Source of the DNA: Acidimicrobiia bacterium
Lineage (GTDB): Bacteria; Actinomycetota; Acidimicrobiia; Acidimicrobiales; AC-14
Direction of reading: 5' to 3'
NCBI GenBank assembly: GCA_023265025.1
Contig: JAHFUP010000008.1
Location: 1-64,000 of the forward strand
Length of the DNA: 64,000 nucleotides
Positions 18,126 through 25,623 of the stretch are shown here, piece by piece; position 1 is the stretch's first letter, and every line of letters begins with the position of its first letter. A model generated the notes under the pieces. That model saw only the letters and a list, made by a program, of their open reading frames with translations, had not been told where the DNA came from and did not search any database. The position numbers and the translations under genes were made by a program.

Positions 18126-19466
18126 GAGCTCGGCGACCCGGTAGGCGAGGTCCAGCGACTGGCGGCCGTTCAGCCGGGGGTCGCAGGCGGTGAGATAGCG
18201 CAGATCCAGCTGCGAATCCAGCACCTCCTCAGCGCCGCCGAGGCACTCGGTCACGTCGTCGCCGGTCAGTTCCACGTGCACGCCCCCGGGCCAGGTGCCT
18301 TCCGCCCGGTGCGCTCGAAAAAAGGCGCCGATCTCGGCGAGGACGTGGTCGAGGTGGCGGGTCTTGCGGCCGCCGGCGCTGAGGTAGGTGTTGCCGTGCA
18401 TTGGGTCGCACACCCACACGACGGGGTGGCCCGAGTCGCGCACGGCCCGGATCAGCGGCGGCAGCAGCTCGCCGGCCCGCTCGGCGCCCAGGCGGGTGAT
18501 GAGCGAGAGCCGTCCGGGGATGCGCGTCGGGTTCAGACGGTCGCACAGCTCCACGGCCTCGTCCGGGGACACCGTCGGCCCGAGCTTCAGCCCGACCGGG
18601 TTGTTGATGCCGCGGAAGAACTCGAGGTGGGCGCCGTCGGGCTGGCGGGTGCGGTCGCCGACCCACACGAAGTGGGCCGAGCAGTCGTACCAGCCGCCGG
18701 TAAGGGAGTCGCGACGCGTCAGCGCCTCCTCGTAGCCGAGGATCAGCGCCTCGTGCGACGTCCAGAAGTCGACCTGGTGCAGCGTCGCCTCCGACGCCAG
18801 GTCGATCCCGCAGGCGGCCATGAAGCGCAGGGCCCGCTCGATGCCGGCGGCGATCCGTTCGTAGCGCTGGCCCTCGGCGCTGCTGGCGACGAACTCCTGG
18901 TTCCAGGTGTGGACCTGGTTCAGGTCGGCGAAGCCCCCTTTGGTGAACGCCCGCAGCAGGTTCATGGTCGACGCCGACTGGTCGTAGGCCCGCTGGAGCC
19001 GGCCGGGATCGGGGATGCGTGCCGCCGGCTCGGCCGTCATGTCGTTGACCATGTCGCCCCGGTACGCCGGCAGCTCGACGCCGTCGACGACCTCCGTCGG
19101 CGAGGAGCGCGGCTTGGCGAACTGGCCGGCGATGCGACCCATCTTCACCACCGGCACGCCGGCGCCGTAGGTCAGCACCACCGCCATCTGGAGGATGACC
19201 TTCAGCTTGTCCCGGATGGCATCGGCGGTGAACGCCTCGAAGGACTCGGCGCAGTCGCCGGCCTGGAGGAGGAAGGCCCGACCGGCGGCCACCTCGGCCA
19301 GGGTCGACGTGAGCTGGCGCACCTCGCCGGCGAAGACGAGCGGGGGGCGGGTGCCGAGCCGCTTCAGGACGTCGTCGAGCGCGCCCTCGTCGGGCCAGTC
19401 CGGCTGCTGGGCAGCCGACCGGGCCCGCCAGCTGCTGGGCGTCCAGGACGAGGCGTCGGAGGTCAT
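18114..19466 (-). CDS. Class II 3-deoxy-7-phosphoheptulonate (DAHP) synthase
   Basis: First step of the shikimate pathway: condenses phosphoenolpyruvate and erythrose 4-phosphate. It belongs to the plant-type (class II) family used by mycobacteria and streptomycetes, 450 residues from MTSDASSW. Typical blocks are QAGDCAESF, GRIAGQFAKPRSSP, AYRGDMVNDM, HFVWVGDRTRQPDGAHLEFFRGINNPVGLKLGPT, and CDPMHGNTY. GTG 19493 is another possible start. TACCCT lies 13 bases before ATG 19466. It is divergent from nadD. Confidence 0.96.
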   Translation of the reverse strand: MTSDASSWTPSSWRARSAAQQPDWPDEGALDDVLKRLGTRPPLVFAGEVRQLTSTLAEVAAGRAFLLQAGDCAESFEAFTADAIRDKLKVILQMAVVLTYGAGVPVVKMGRIAGQFAKPRSSPTEVVDGVELPAYRGDMVNDMTAEPAARIPDPGRLQRAYDQSASTMNLLRAFTKGGFADLNQVHTWNQEFVASSAEGQRYERIAAGIERALRFMAACGIDLASEATLHQVDFWTSHEALILGYEEALTRRDSLTGGWYDCSAHFVWVGDRTRQPDGAHLEFFRGINNPVGLKLGPTVSPDEAVELCDRLNPTRIPGRLSLITRLGAERAGELLPPLIRAVRDSGHPVVWVCDPMHGNTYLSAGGRKTRHLDHVLAEIGAFFRAHRAEGTWPGGVHVELTGDDVTECLGGAEEVLDSQLDLRYLTACDPRLNGRQSLDLAYRVAELLRG

Positions 19467-19505
19467 GGCTGTCGGCACAAGGGTAGAGGCCACGTCCCGG
19501 CTCCG

Positions 19506-19511
19506 TAGAAT
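19506..19511 (+). promoter_or_regulatory. -10 box (TAGAAT) of nadD
   Basis: TAGAAT ends 8 bases before an ATC codon (19520), the same spacing seen between -10 boxes and ATG/GTG codons of many leaderless genes in this window. Confidence 0.55.
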
Positions 19512-19519
19512 CAGTTTCC

Positions 19520-20101
19520 ATCAACGAACGACTGGGAGTGCTGGGGGGTACGTTCGACCCTGTCCACACCGGGCACCTCGTGGCCGCCGTCAACGTCCGC
19601 CACGCCCTGGACCTCGACCAGGTCCTCCTGGTCGTGGCCAACCACCCGTGGCAGAAGACCGGGCGGCGGATCACGCCGGCGGCGGACCGCCTGGCGGTGG
19701 TGGAGGCGGCCGTGGCCGGCACCGCCGGCGTGGAGGCCAGCGCCGTCGAGATCGACCGGGGCGGCGAGTCCTACACCGCCGAGACCCTCGAGGAGCTGGC
19801 CCAACCCGGCCGGGACCTGTTTCTGATCGTCGGTGCCGACGTCGCCGCCGACCTCCACACCTGGCGCCGGCCCGACGTCGTGGCCCGGCTGGCCACGCTG
19901 GTCGTCGTGAGCCGGGGTGGCTCACCCGACGTCGACCCGGGCCCCCCGTGGCGCGTGAAGCACGTCCGGATCCCGGCGCTTGAGATCTCCAGCTCCGACC
20001 TCCGGGCCCGGGCCGGCGACGGCCGCCCGCTCGACCACCTCGTCCCGTTGGCGGCAATTGCCTGCATCCGGGAACGTGGCCTGTACGCTGGAGCCACATG
20101 A
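19520..20101 (+). CDS. nadD: Nicotinate-nucleotide adenylyltransferase, probable ATC start
   Basis: Makes deamido-NAD from nicotinate mononucleotide and ATP. The nucleotidyltransferase motifs GGTFDPVHTGH and EISSSDLRARAG are intact. Family members begin with a strand such as RLGVMGGTFDP. Here the reading NERLGVLGGTFDP is present, but the only canonical start is GTG 19538 (at VLGG), which would cut that strand. In frame upstream is ATC 19520, 8 bases after a TAGAAT box, so I take ATC as the likely start (193 residues). The 3-prime end overlaps rsfS as ATGA. Confidence 0.9.
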   Translation: MNERLGVLGGTFDPVHTGHLVAAVNVRHALDLDQVLLVVANHPWQKTGRRITPAADRLAVVEAAVAGTAGVEASAVEIDRGGESYTAETLEELAQPGRDLFLIVGADVAADLHTWRRPDVVARLATLVVVSRGGSPDVDPGPPWRVKHVRIPALEISSSDLRARAGDGRPLDHLVPLAAIACIRERGLYAGAT

Positions 20102-20475
20102 CGACGACTGCCGACCTGGTCCGCGAGTGGGCGCGGACCGCGGCCCGGGCGGCGTCGGCCAAGGGCGGCGAGGACACCGTGATCATCGAGGTGGGTGCCG
20201 TCCTTGCCATCACCGACGCCTTCGTCATCACCTCCGGCCGCAACACCCGTCAGGTGAAGACCATCGCCGAGGAGGTCGAGGAGCGGCTCAAGGCCGAGGG
20301 TGGGATCAAGCCCCTCCGGGTCGAGGGCCTCGGCGACAGCCAGTGGGTCCTGCTCGACTACGGCGACCTGGTGATCCACGTCTTCCTCGACGAGACCCGT
20401 GCGTACTACGACCTCGAGCGGCTGTGGTCCGACGCACCACGCGTCGCCTGGGAGGACGAGGCGGCCCGCAACTAG
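20098..20475 (+). CDS. rsfS: Ribosome silencing factor RsfS
   Basis: Iojap/DUF143 protein of 125 residues that binds ribosomal protein L14 and blocks subunit joining under starvation. Typical segments are DTVIIEVGAVLAITDAFVITSGRNTRQVKTIAEEVEE and GLGDSQWVLLDYGDLVIHVF. It is translationally coupled to nadD, an order also found in M. tuberculosis. Its end overlaps the convergent metallopeptidase-like gene by 4 bases. Confidence 0.96.
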   Translation: MTTTADLVREWARTAARAASAKGGEDTVIIEVGAVLAITDAFVITSGRNTRQVKTIAEEVEERLKAEGGIKPLRVEGLGDSQWVLLDYGDLVIHVFLDETRAYYDLERLWSDAPRVAWEDEAARN

Positions 20476-21314
20476 TCGCGGAGGGCGGCGCGTACGGCGG
20501 CGCGGGCGTCGTCCACGCTCATCGCCACCAGCTCGGGCAACGACTTGCCCAGGCTGGCCACGACCTGGTCGGCGAGGTAGTAGCCGACCCGCCACTTGCC
20601 GTCGACCAGGCCGCCGCCGAAGAAGGTCTCGAGGGCTTCGGGGATGTCGAGGGCGGCCCGCACGTGCTTGCGAAGCTCGATGACGTGCTGCTCGCACCAC
20701 GGCAGCCAGTCCTGCGCCTCCGGGTGGCCGTACCAGAAGTAGTCGATCTCGGGCGCCTCGGGGACGGCGGCGCGGGACACCCGGGTGGCCAGGCCCTCGG
20801 AGAAGATCATCCACGCCATGTCGTCATCCGGCACGGTCTGGCCGCCCTGCTCCAGGGCGATCTCGTGCCAGCCGTGGCTGCCCTCGTGGGCGACCAGCAC
20901 CCGGGTGCCCTCCGGCGACTGGAACCACTCGAGGCAATGGAAGACGGCGACGTCATCACCCAGGCGACCGACCGCCGAGTTGGTGGTGAACGTGCCGACC
21001 ATGAGCACGTGGACGGGCGTGGGCTCCGGCGCCATGCCCATGAGCTGGGCCAGGTTGGGGTCGATCTCGGAGATCATCTCCGTCATCTGCGGCGCCGCCT
21101 CACGGACCCGCTTGCGCACCTCGGACAGCTCCCGGACGATGGCCGCCATGCCGCCCTCGACGCCGCCGGTGGCGTCGTCGAAGGCCCGGAAGACGTCGGT
21201 GTTGGCGGCCTGGTAGTGGCTCTTCCACAGCAGCTCGCGCCGTAGCGGGCTCTCGAGCCCGGCCTTGCGGGCGAAGGCCTCGAAGGCGGGGATGGTGTCT
21301 CGGATGCGGGCGAT
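20472..21314 (-). CDS. HExxH metallopeptidase-like protein, probable ATC start
   Basis: 280 residues. VLVAHEGSHGWHE has an HExxH zinc motif (HEGSH), and FSEGLATRVSR supplies a plausible third ligand Glu, as in DUF2268-type putative proteases. The reading is open from 21323, but its first canonical start is ATG 21149 (MAAIVREL), which would discard a well-formed 55-residue helical start (IRDTIPAFEAFARKAGLE). ATC 21314 lies 6 bases after TAGGAT on the minus strand (21321-21326), fitting leaderless initiation. No signal peptide. Target unknown. Confidence 0.7.
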   Translation of the reverse strand: MARIRDTIPAFEAFARKAGLESPLRRELLWKSHYQAANTDVFRAFDDATGGVEGGMAAIVRELSEVRKRVREAAPQMTEMISEIDPNLAQLMGMAPEPTPVHVLMVGTFTTNSAVGRLGDDVAVFHCLEWFQSPEGTRVLVAHEGSHGWHEIALEQGGQTVPDDDMAWMIFSEGLATRVSRAAVPEAPEIDYFWYGHPEAQDWLPWCEQHVIELRKHVRAALDIPEALETFFGGGLVDGKWRVGYYLADQVVASLGKSLPELVAMSVDDARAAVRAALRD

Positions 21315-21345
21315 AGGGGCATCCTACGGCGTGTTGCGGAACCCC

Positions 21346-21373
21346 TTGACCTTTGGATACACGTCGGTACTCT
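21346..21373 (+). promoter_or_regulatory. Sigma-70-type promoter TTGACC-16-TACTCT
   Basis: TTGACC (21346-21351) and TACTCT (21368-21373) are 16 bases apart and read toward the PLDc_N gene, giving a leader of about 45 bases with a GGAGGGG Shine-Dalgarno. Confidence 0.6.
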
Positions 21374-21425
21374 TGGGCAGCGGATAGCCGCGGCAAACTG
21401 GGTGTCTCGGCGGAGGGGAAAGGCA

Positions 21426-21818
21426 ATGATCCGGTTCGCCGGCGGAGGACTGATCGGCTTCGCGCTGATCGCCCTGTGGATTTACTGCATCTTCGACGTG
21501 ATCTCGACGGAGGAGATCCTCGTTCGGGGCCTGCCGAAGATGGCGTGGCTGTTCATCGTGATCATCCTGCCGGACATCGGCTCGATCGCCTGGCTGGCTC
21601 TCGGCCGGCCCGAGTTCGCCGGCTGGCGACCCGGGGACACCGCCGGCCGAGCGACCCGCCGGGTCGTCGGACCCGAGGACCGGTCGGACTTCGCCCCGAG
21701 GGCACGGCCTGTGGAAGCCGAACGACTCGAAGCGTGGGAGGCCGACCTCCAGCGCCGCGAGCAGGAGCTCCGTCGCCAGAAGCCGGAGGACCCGCCGACG
21801 CCGCCGATGACCTGGTAG
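21426..21818 (+). CDS. PLDc_N-domain membrane protein
   Basis: 130 residues with two membrane helices (FALIALWIYCIFDVI and AWLFIVIILPDIGSIAWLAL). The pattern matches the phospholipase D N-terminal (cardiolipin-synthase transmembrane) domain found alone in many actinobacteria: IYCIFDVIST ... LPKMAWLFIVIILPDIGSIAWLALGRP. The C-terminal half is soluble, charged and probably helical (EAERLEAWEADLQRREQELRRQ). ATG 21426 follows a purine-rich ribosome site. Function unknown. Confidence 0.85.
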   Translation: MIRFAGGGLIGFALIALWIYCIFDVISTEEILVRGLPKMAWLFIVIILPDIGSIAWLALGRPEFAGWRPGDTAGRATRRVVGPEDRSDFAPRARPVEAERLEAWEADLQRREQELRRQKPEDPPTPPMTW

Positions 21819-21869
21819 CCGTTCGCTACGCTGGCGCCGTTCTTGTCGTCGGCTGCAAAAGGAAACCCA

Positions 21870-22268
21870 TTGGCAAAGACTCTTATCGTCCAATTGACCT
21901 GCGACCGGTGCAAGGCCGAGAAGGGTGAGAACGTCGACGGCGCCCAAACGGTCGTGTTCGGCTTCGACGGCTACGAGTACAGCCTCGATCTCTGCAAGGA
22001 GCACGCCGACGACTTCCACAACACCGTGCAGGGTCTGATCAGCTGGTCGTCCGACCGGACCCGTTCCGGTGGCGGCCGCAGGGCGAGGCGGGGCACCTCG
22101 GCGGACGACGGGGCCGCGGCGAGCACTTCGGCGCCGGCCCGCAGCTCCGCCGACCGGGAGCGCCTGAAGGCCATCCGGGACTGGGCCCGGCAGAACGGCC
22201 ACCCCGACCTGGGCGACCGGGGTCGGATCCCTGCGGCGATCGTCGTCGCCTACGACGCCGCCCACTGA
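21870..22268 (+). CDS. Lsr2-like DNA-binding protein with Cys/His N-terminus
   Basis: 132 residues. The C-terminal 40 residues (RLKAIRDWARQNGHPDLGDRGRIPAAIVVAYDAAH) are the Lsr2 DNA-binding domain with its RGR minor-groove hook. The N-terminal part has the Lsr2 dimerisation pattern (TVVFGFDGYEYSLDLCKEHADDF) but also LTCDRCKAEKG and a later CKEH, so a CxxC plus CxxH set could hold zinc, unlike ordinary Lsr2. The TTG start at 21870 has AAGGA 6 bases upstream. A TACGCT -10 box lies at 21827-21832. It probably silences AT-rich DNA. Confidence 0.87.
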   Translation: MAKTLIVQLTCDRCKAEKGENVDGAQTVVFGFDGYEYSLDLCKEHADDFHNTVQGLISWSSDRTRSGGGRRARRGTSADDGAAASTSAPARSSADRERLKAIRDWARQNGHPDLGDRGRIPAAIVVAYDAAH

Positions 22269-22306
22269 GGAGCAGGGCTATCTCGCGCCGCCATTAGTCT
22301 TCCGGC

Positions 22307-23089
22307 GTGCCGGTCGGAGTGCTCGTAGGCTTGGTCACAGGCGTCCTCACCTGTGTCGTCACCGAGATCTACTGCCACCGGTGCCTCGCCCACCGGGCGT
22401 TCAGCATGCACCCGACGCTTGGGTCCTTCCTCGACGGCTTCATGCAGGTCTACGGAGGTGTCCACCCGAAAAGGTGGGCCGGTATCCATCGGCTCCACCA
22501 CCGCTACGCGGACACGCCCCTCGACCCCCACTCACCCATCGAGCGCCGGCCGCTCCTGGTGCTGGTCGGCACGCCGTACCTGTTCGCGGTGGCCGCTCGA
22601 CGGCTGGCGGGCGATTCGGCCCCGGGCCCGGGTGCTGTTCACCGCGCCGTTCGAGCCGCCATCAGCGGGTTCTGGCTCCTCACCATCGGGCCGGTTCAAA
22701 CTGTGACCGCGCTAGCCGTCCACCTCGTCTGTTACCTCGGCATCATGGGGATGGTCAACACGGTCGGCCACCGCGCGGGCCGCAAGCCCCATCCCGACGT
22801 CCCCGGATACGACCTGGGCTGGATGGCGATCCTGTTGCTCGGCCACGGCTACCACAACTCCCACCATGCGCATCCGACTGCGGCCCGCACCGGGCTCCTC
22901 GATCCGATCTGGCCGCTGGTGCGCCTTCTCTCGTGGGCCGGACTGATCGTGCTCGCCGACGAGAGGGCACAAGGACAGCCCCGACCATGCTGCACTCCTC
23001 TTGGGAATCGTGGAGCTGGAGGGAATCGAACCCTCGTCCGCCCGGTGCAGACTCCCCGTGCTACGACCGTTCCCGAGATCCGGGCCTAA
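22307..23089 (+). CDS. Fatty acid desaturase (acyl-CoA delta-9 type), 3-prime end antisense to tmRNA
   Basis: Membrane diiron desaturase with the three His boxes: HRCLAHR, HRLHHR and HNSHHAH, and several hydrophobic helices. It is short (260 residues) with little N-terminal membrane region before box 1. After the last helix (LLSWAGLIVLADERAQ) no stop occurs, so the frame continues into the complement of the tmRNA 3-prime end. The final 26 residues (from about GGNRTLVRP) are therefore tmRNA-derived. GTG 22307 follows TAGTCT (22295-22300) by 6 bases and looks leaderless. Confidence 0.82.
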   Translation: MPVGVLVGLVTGVLTCVVTEIYCHRCLAHRAFSMHPTLGSFLDGFMQVYGGVHPKRWAGIHRLHHRYADTPLDPHSPIERRPLLVLVGTPYLFAVAARRLAGDSAPGPGAVHRAVRAAISGFWLLTIGPVQTVTALAVHLVCYLGIMGMVNTVGHRAGRKPHPDVPGYDLGWMAILLLGHGYHNSHHAHPTAARTGLLDPIWPLVRLLSWAGLIVLADERAQGQPRPCCTPLGNRGAGGNRTLVRPVQTPRATTVPEIRA

Positions 23090-23388
23090 CGCTGCCCTTG
23101 TGCCGGGTCACAAACTGCTCGTCACGTCTTTGCGTGAGGTCAGTCGGTCTTTCCCTACGTGTCAGCGGTCTTTCCCGGCTGTCAACCCTCATTCTGTTCC
23201 CAAGGCAAAGGGTCGTCCTCGGCGTGCCCTTGCGGGTCGCGATTTGAGCTTGCCCCTACAGTTTCTTAGGCTGCGAAGGCAAGTTCACGGTCCGTGTTGG
23301 CACCTGTTTTTTGGCCCCGTTTATCGAGTCTGAGCAACTCGGGTCGCACGACAAGCCAACGGTCCCAGCGTCGAAACCAGTCAGCCCC
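23011..23388 (-). ncRNA. ssrA: Transfer-messenger RNA
   Basis: Rescues stalled ribosomes with SmpB. The 5-prime end GGGGCTGACTGGTTTCGACG (from 23388) and the 3-prime end GGTTCGATTCCCTCCAGCTCCA (23011-23032) are recognisable, and GGGGCTG pairs with CAGCTCC as the acceptor stem. The CCA end is not encoded. The tag reading frame at 23266-23301 gives ANTDRELAFAA followed by TAA; its resume codon is GCC. The smpB gene lies just upstream on the same strand (23419-23886). The tag ending LAFAA differs slightly from the common LALAA. Confidence 0.95.
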
Positions 23389-23418
23389 TTGGAAAGTTAC
23401 GGTGTTGCGAACACCATG

Positions 23419-23886
23419 CTACCGGCCCTTGGGAGACATGGCCTGCGCCGCGTCCCGGGCTGCGTCCCGCTCGGCGATGGCGTGGCGCTTGTCGTAGTTC
23501 CGCCGGCCCCGGGCCAAACCGAGCTCGATCTTGGCCCGTCCCTCCTTGAAATACACCGAGAGGGGGACGATGGTGAGGCCCTCGCGGGCCGACCGCTCGG
23601 CCAGCTCGTCGATCTCCCATCGGTGCAGCAGCAGCTTGCGCCGGCGCTCGGGGTCGTGGCCGCCGAAGCCGTCGGCCAGCTCGTAGGGGGCGACGTGCAC
23701 CCCGACCAGCCACAGCTCGCCGTCCTCCACCCGGGCGTGGGCGTCCTTGAGCACGATCTTGCCGTCTCGAATGGACTTCACCTCGGTGCCGACCAGCTGC
23801 ATCCCGGCCTCGAAGGTGTCCAGCACGTCGTAGTCGTGGCGCGCCTTGCGATTGCTCGCAACGACCTTGACGCCTTTGGGGGACAC
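23419..23886 (-). CDS. smpB: SsrA-binding protein SmpB
   Basis: 155-residue partner of tmRNA. Family blocks: VASNRKARHDYDVLDTFEAGMQLVGTEVKSIRDGKIVLKDAHA, APYELADGFGGHDPERRRKLLLHR, and the basic C-terminal tail RGRRNYDKRHAIAERDAARD. GTG 23886 sits 6 bases after TACTCT (minus strand, 23893-23898), so it looks leaderless. It is followed by ssrA 30 bases downstream on the same strand, a natural functional pair. Confidence 0.97.
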   Translation of the reverse strand: MSPKGVKVVASNRKARHDYDVLDTFEAGMQLVGTEVKSIRDGKIVLKDAHARVEDGELWLVGVHVAPYELADGFGGHDPERRRKLLLHRWEIDELAERSAREGLTIVPLSVYFKEGRAKIELGLARGRRNYDKRHAIAERDAARDAAQAMSPKGR

Positions 23887-23892
23887 GGCCGG

Positions 23893-23902
23893 AGAGTACC
23901 CT
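23893..23902. promoter_or_regulatory. Overlapping divergent -10 boxes for smpB and mec
   Basis: On the minus strand TACTCT (23893-23898) serves smpB; on the plus strand TACCCT (23897-23902) serves the Mec gene, 8 bases before its GTG. The two hexamers overlap by two bases, so both promoters cannot be occupied at once. Confidence 0.6.
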
Positions 23903-23910
23903 CGGCTCCC

Positions 23911-24342
23911 GTGCTCCGGATCAGCCGTGCCCATTGGCAAGCCCTTATCGACCACGCCGAAGAGGAGAAGCTCAAGCCGGCCGAGGCCTGCGGGCTCCTG
24001 GCCGGCGAACTGGGCGACATGGACGTCAAGGCCATCTACCCCTGCGGCAACGCCGCGCCCGAGGAGAAGCAGGATCTGATCTACGAGGTGGACTCGGGCG
24101 ACTACCTGCGGGCCGACCGCGACGCCCGGGCCAATGGGTGGGACATCATCGGCGTCTACCACTCCCACACCCACACCGAGGCGTTGCCGTCGCCGACCGA
24201 CATCGCCCAGGCGCCCGACCCCGGCTGGCACTACATCCTGGTGTCGCTCCGGCTTCCGACCCCCGTCGTCCGGTCGTTCACGATCGTCGACGGGAAGGTG
24301 GCCGAGGAGCCCCTCGTCCTCGAAAGGCCGGCGGCTAGGTAG
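23911..24342 (+). CDS. mec: CysO-cysteine peptidase (JAMM/Mov34 family)
   Basis: Zinc peptidase of 143 residues that releases cysteine from the C-terminus of the sulfur carrier CysO. The JAMM motif is complete: Glu in AEACGLLAGE, then HSHTHTEALPSPTD (HxHx10D with conserved Ser). The next two genes encode CysO and CysM, exactly as in M. tuberculosis Rv1334-Rv1336, which fixes the assignment. GTG 23911 is leaderless. Confidence 0.92.
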   Translation: MLRISRAHWQALIDHAEEEKLKPAEACGLLAGELGDMDVKAIYPCGNAAPEEKQDLIYEVDSGDYLRADRDARANGWDIIGVYHSHTHTEALPSPTDIAQAPDPGWHYILVSLRLPTPVVRSFTIVDGKVAEEPLVLERPAAR

Positions 24343-24384
24343 GATTTCGGCAAAACCACCCGTCCCCCTGGAGGCTTGCCCGCT

Positions 24385-24660
24385 GTGCCTGTCGAAGTGC
24401 GCTTGCCAACCGTCCTCCGCCAGCACGCCGCCGGCCAGTCGTCCGTCAAGGCCAACGGCTCCACCATCGGGGAGGTGTTCGACGACCTCGTCCGGCAGTT
24501 CCCGCTGCTCGCCGGCCAGGTCATCACCGAGGACGGGTCGCTGCACAAGTTCGTGAACGTCTACCGCAACGACGACGACGTGCGGTTCCTCGACAAGCTG
24601 GCGACGCCGGTCGAGGACGCCGACGTGGTCACCATCCTGCCGGCCGTCGCCGGCGGCTGA
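24385..24660 (+). CDS. cysO: Sulfur-carrier protein CysO (MoaD/ThiS fold)
   Basis: 91 residues ending in AVAGG; the terminal Gly-Gly becomes a thiocarboxylate that donates sulfur for cysteine synthesis. The ubiquitin-like pattern is clear (VEVRLPTVLRQHA, STIGEVFDDLVRQFPLL, KFVNVYRNDDDVRFLDKLATPVEDADVVTILPAVAGG). GTG 24385 has TGGAGG 10 bases upstream. It lies between the peptidase that cuts it and the synthase that uses it. Confidence 0.93.
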   Translation: MPVEVRLPTVLRQHAAGQSSVKANGSTIGEVFDDLVRQFPLLAGQVITEDGSLHKFVNVYRNDDDVRFLDKLATPVEDADVVTILPAVAGG

Positions 24661-24679
24661 CCCGCCGCTCCGCCCGCCC

Positions 24680-25618
24680 TTGGCCGCCTTCGGCTCGATC
24701 CTCGACACCATCGGCAACACGCCGCTGGTCGACGTCAGCCAGCTCAGCCCCAACCCCGCGGTCCGCATCCTGGCCAAGCTCGAGGGCCAGAACCCCGGCG
24801 GCTCGGTCAAGGACCGGATCGCCCTCAACATGATCACCGAGGCGGAGGCGGACGGCACGCTCAAACCGGGACAGACGCTGCTCGAGCCGTCGTCAGGGAA
24901 CACTGGCATCGGGCTGGCCATGGTGTGCCGGGTGAAGGGCTACAAGCTGCGGATCGTCCTGCCCGAGAACGTCTCGATCGAGCGCCGGCAACTGCTGGAG
25001 ATCTTCGGCGCCGAGATCATCCTCTCGCCGGGCTCGGAGGGCTCCAACGGCGCGGTGCGGATGGCGCAACGGCTGGCCAAGGAGTCCCCGGAGCTGGCAT
25101 TCCTCTACCAGTACGGCAACCCGGCCAACCCCGGCGCCCACATCAAGGGCACGGGCCCCGAGATCTGGCGGGACTGCCCCGAGGTCACCCACATCGTCGC
25201 CGGCCTGGGCACGGCCGGCACCCTCATGGGGATCGGCACGTATCTCAAGGAGCGCAACCCCGCCATCCAGATGTGGGCCGTCGAGCCGCCGGCGGGGGAG
25301 AAGGTCGAGGGGCTGCGCAACCTCGACGACGGGTTCATTCCCGAGATCTTCGACCCCGACATGCTCGACCGGAAGATGATCGTCCGGCCCAAGGAGTCAA
25401 TCGAGTGGACCCGACGGCTGGTAACAGACGCGGCCATCTTCGCCGGCATCTCCTCGGGTGCGGCCATGGCCGGCGCCGCCAAGGCTGCGGCCCAGTTGGA
25501 CGAGGGCGTCATCGTCACGATCCTCGCCGACGGCGGGTGGAAGTACCTCTCCACCGGGGCGTGGACCGACGACATCGACGAGGTCGTCGAGCGGGCCACC
25601 AAGATCGTGTACTTCTAG
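24680..25618 (+). CDS. cysM: CysO-dependent cysteine synthase
   Basis: PLP enzyme of 312 residues that, in this gene context, uses O-phosphoserine and thiocarboxylated CysO. PLP-binding Lys in NPGGSVKDR (residue 44), phosphate loop GLGTAGTLMG, substrate loop EPSSGNTGIGLA. The C-terminus GGWKYLSTGAWTDD matches M. tuberculosis CysM, whose flexible C-terminal segment closes the active site. The TTG start at 24680 gives MAAFGSILDTIGNTPLVD. Confidence 0.95.
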   Translation: MAAFGSILDTIGNTPLVDVSQLSPNPAVRILAKLEGQNPGGSVKDRIALNMITEAEADGTLKPGQTLLEPSSGNTGIGLAMVCRVKGYKLRIVLPENVSIERRQLLEIFGAEIILSPGSEGSNGAVRMAQRLAKESPELAFLYQYGNPANPGAHIKGTGPEIWRDCPEVTHIVAGLGTAGTLMGIGTYLKERNPAIQMWAVEPPAGEKVEGLRNLDDGFIPEIFDPDMLDRKMIVRPKESIEWTRRLVTDAAIFAGISSGAAMAGAAKAAAQLDEGVIVTILADGGWKYLSTGAWTDDIDEVVERATKIVYF

Positions 25619-25623
25619 CCGTC

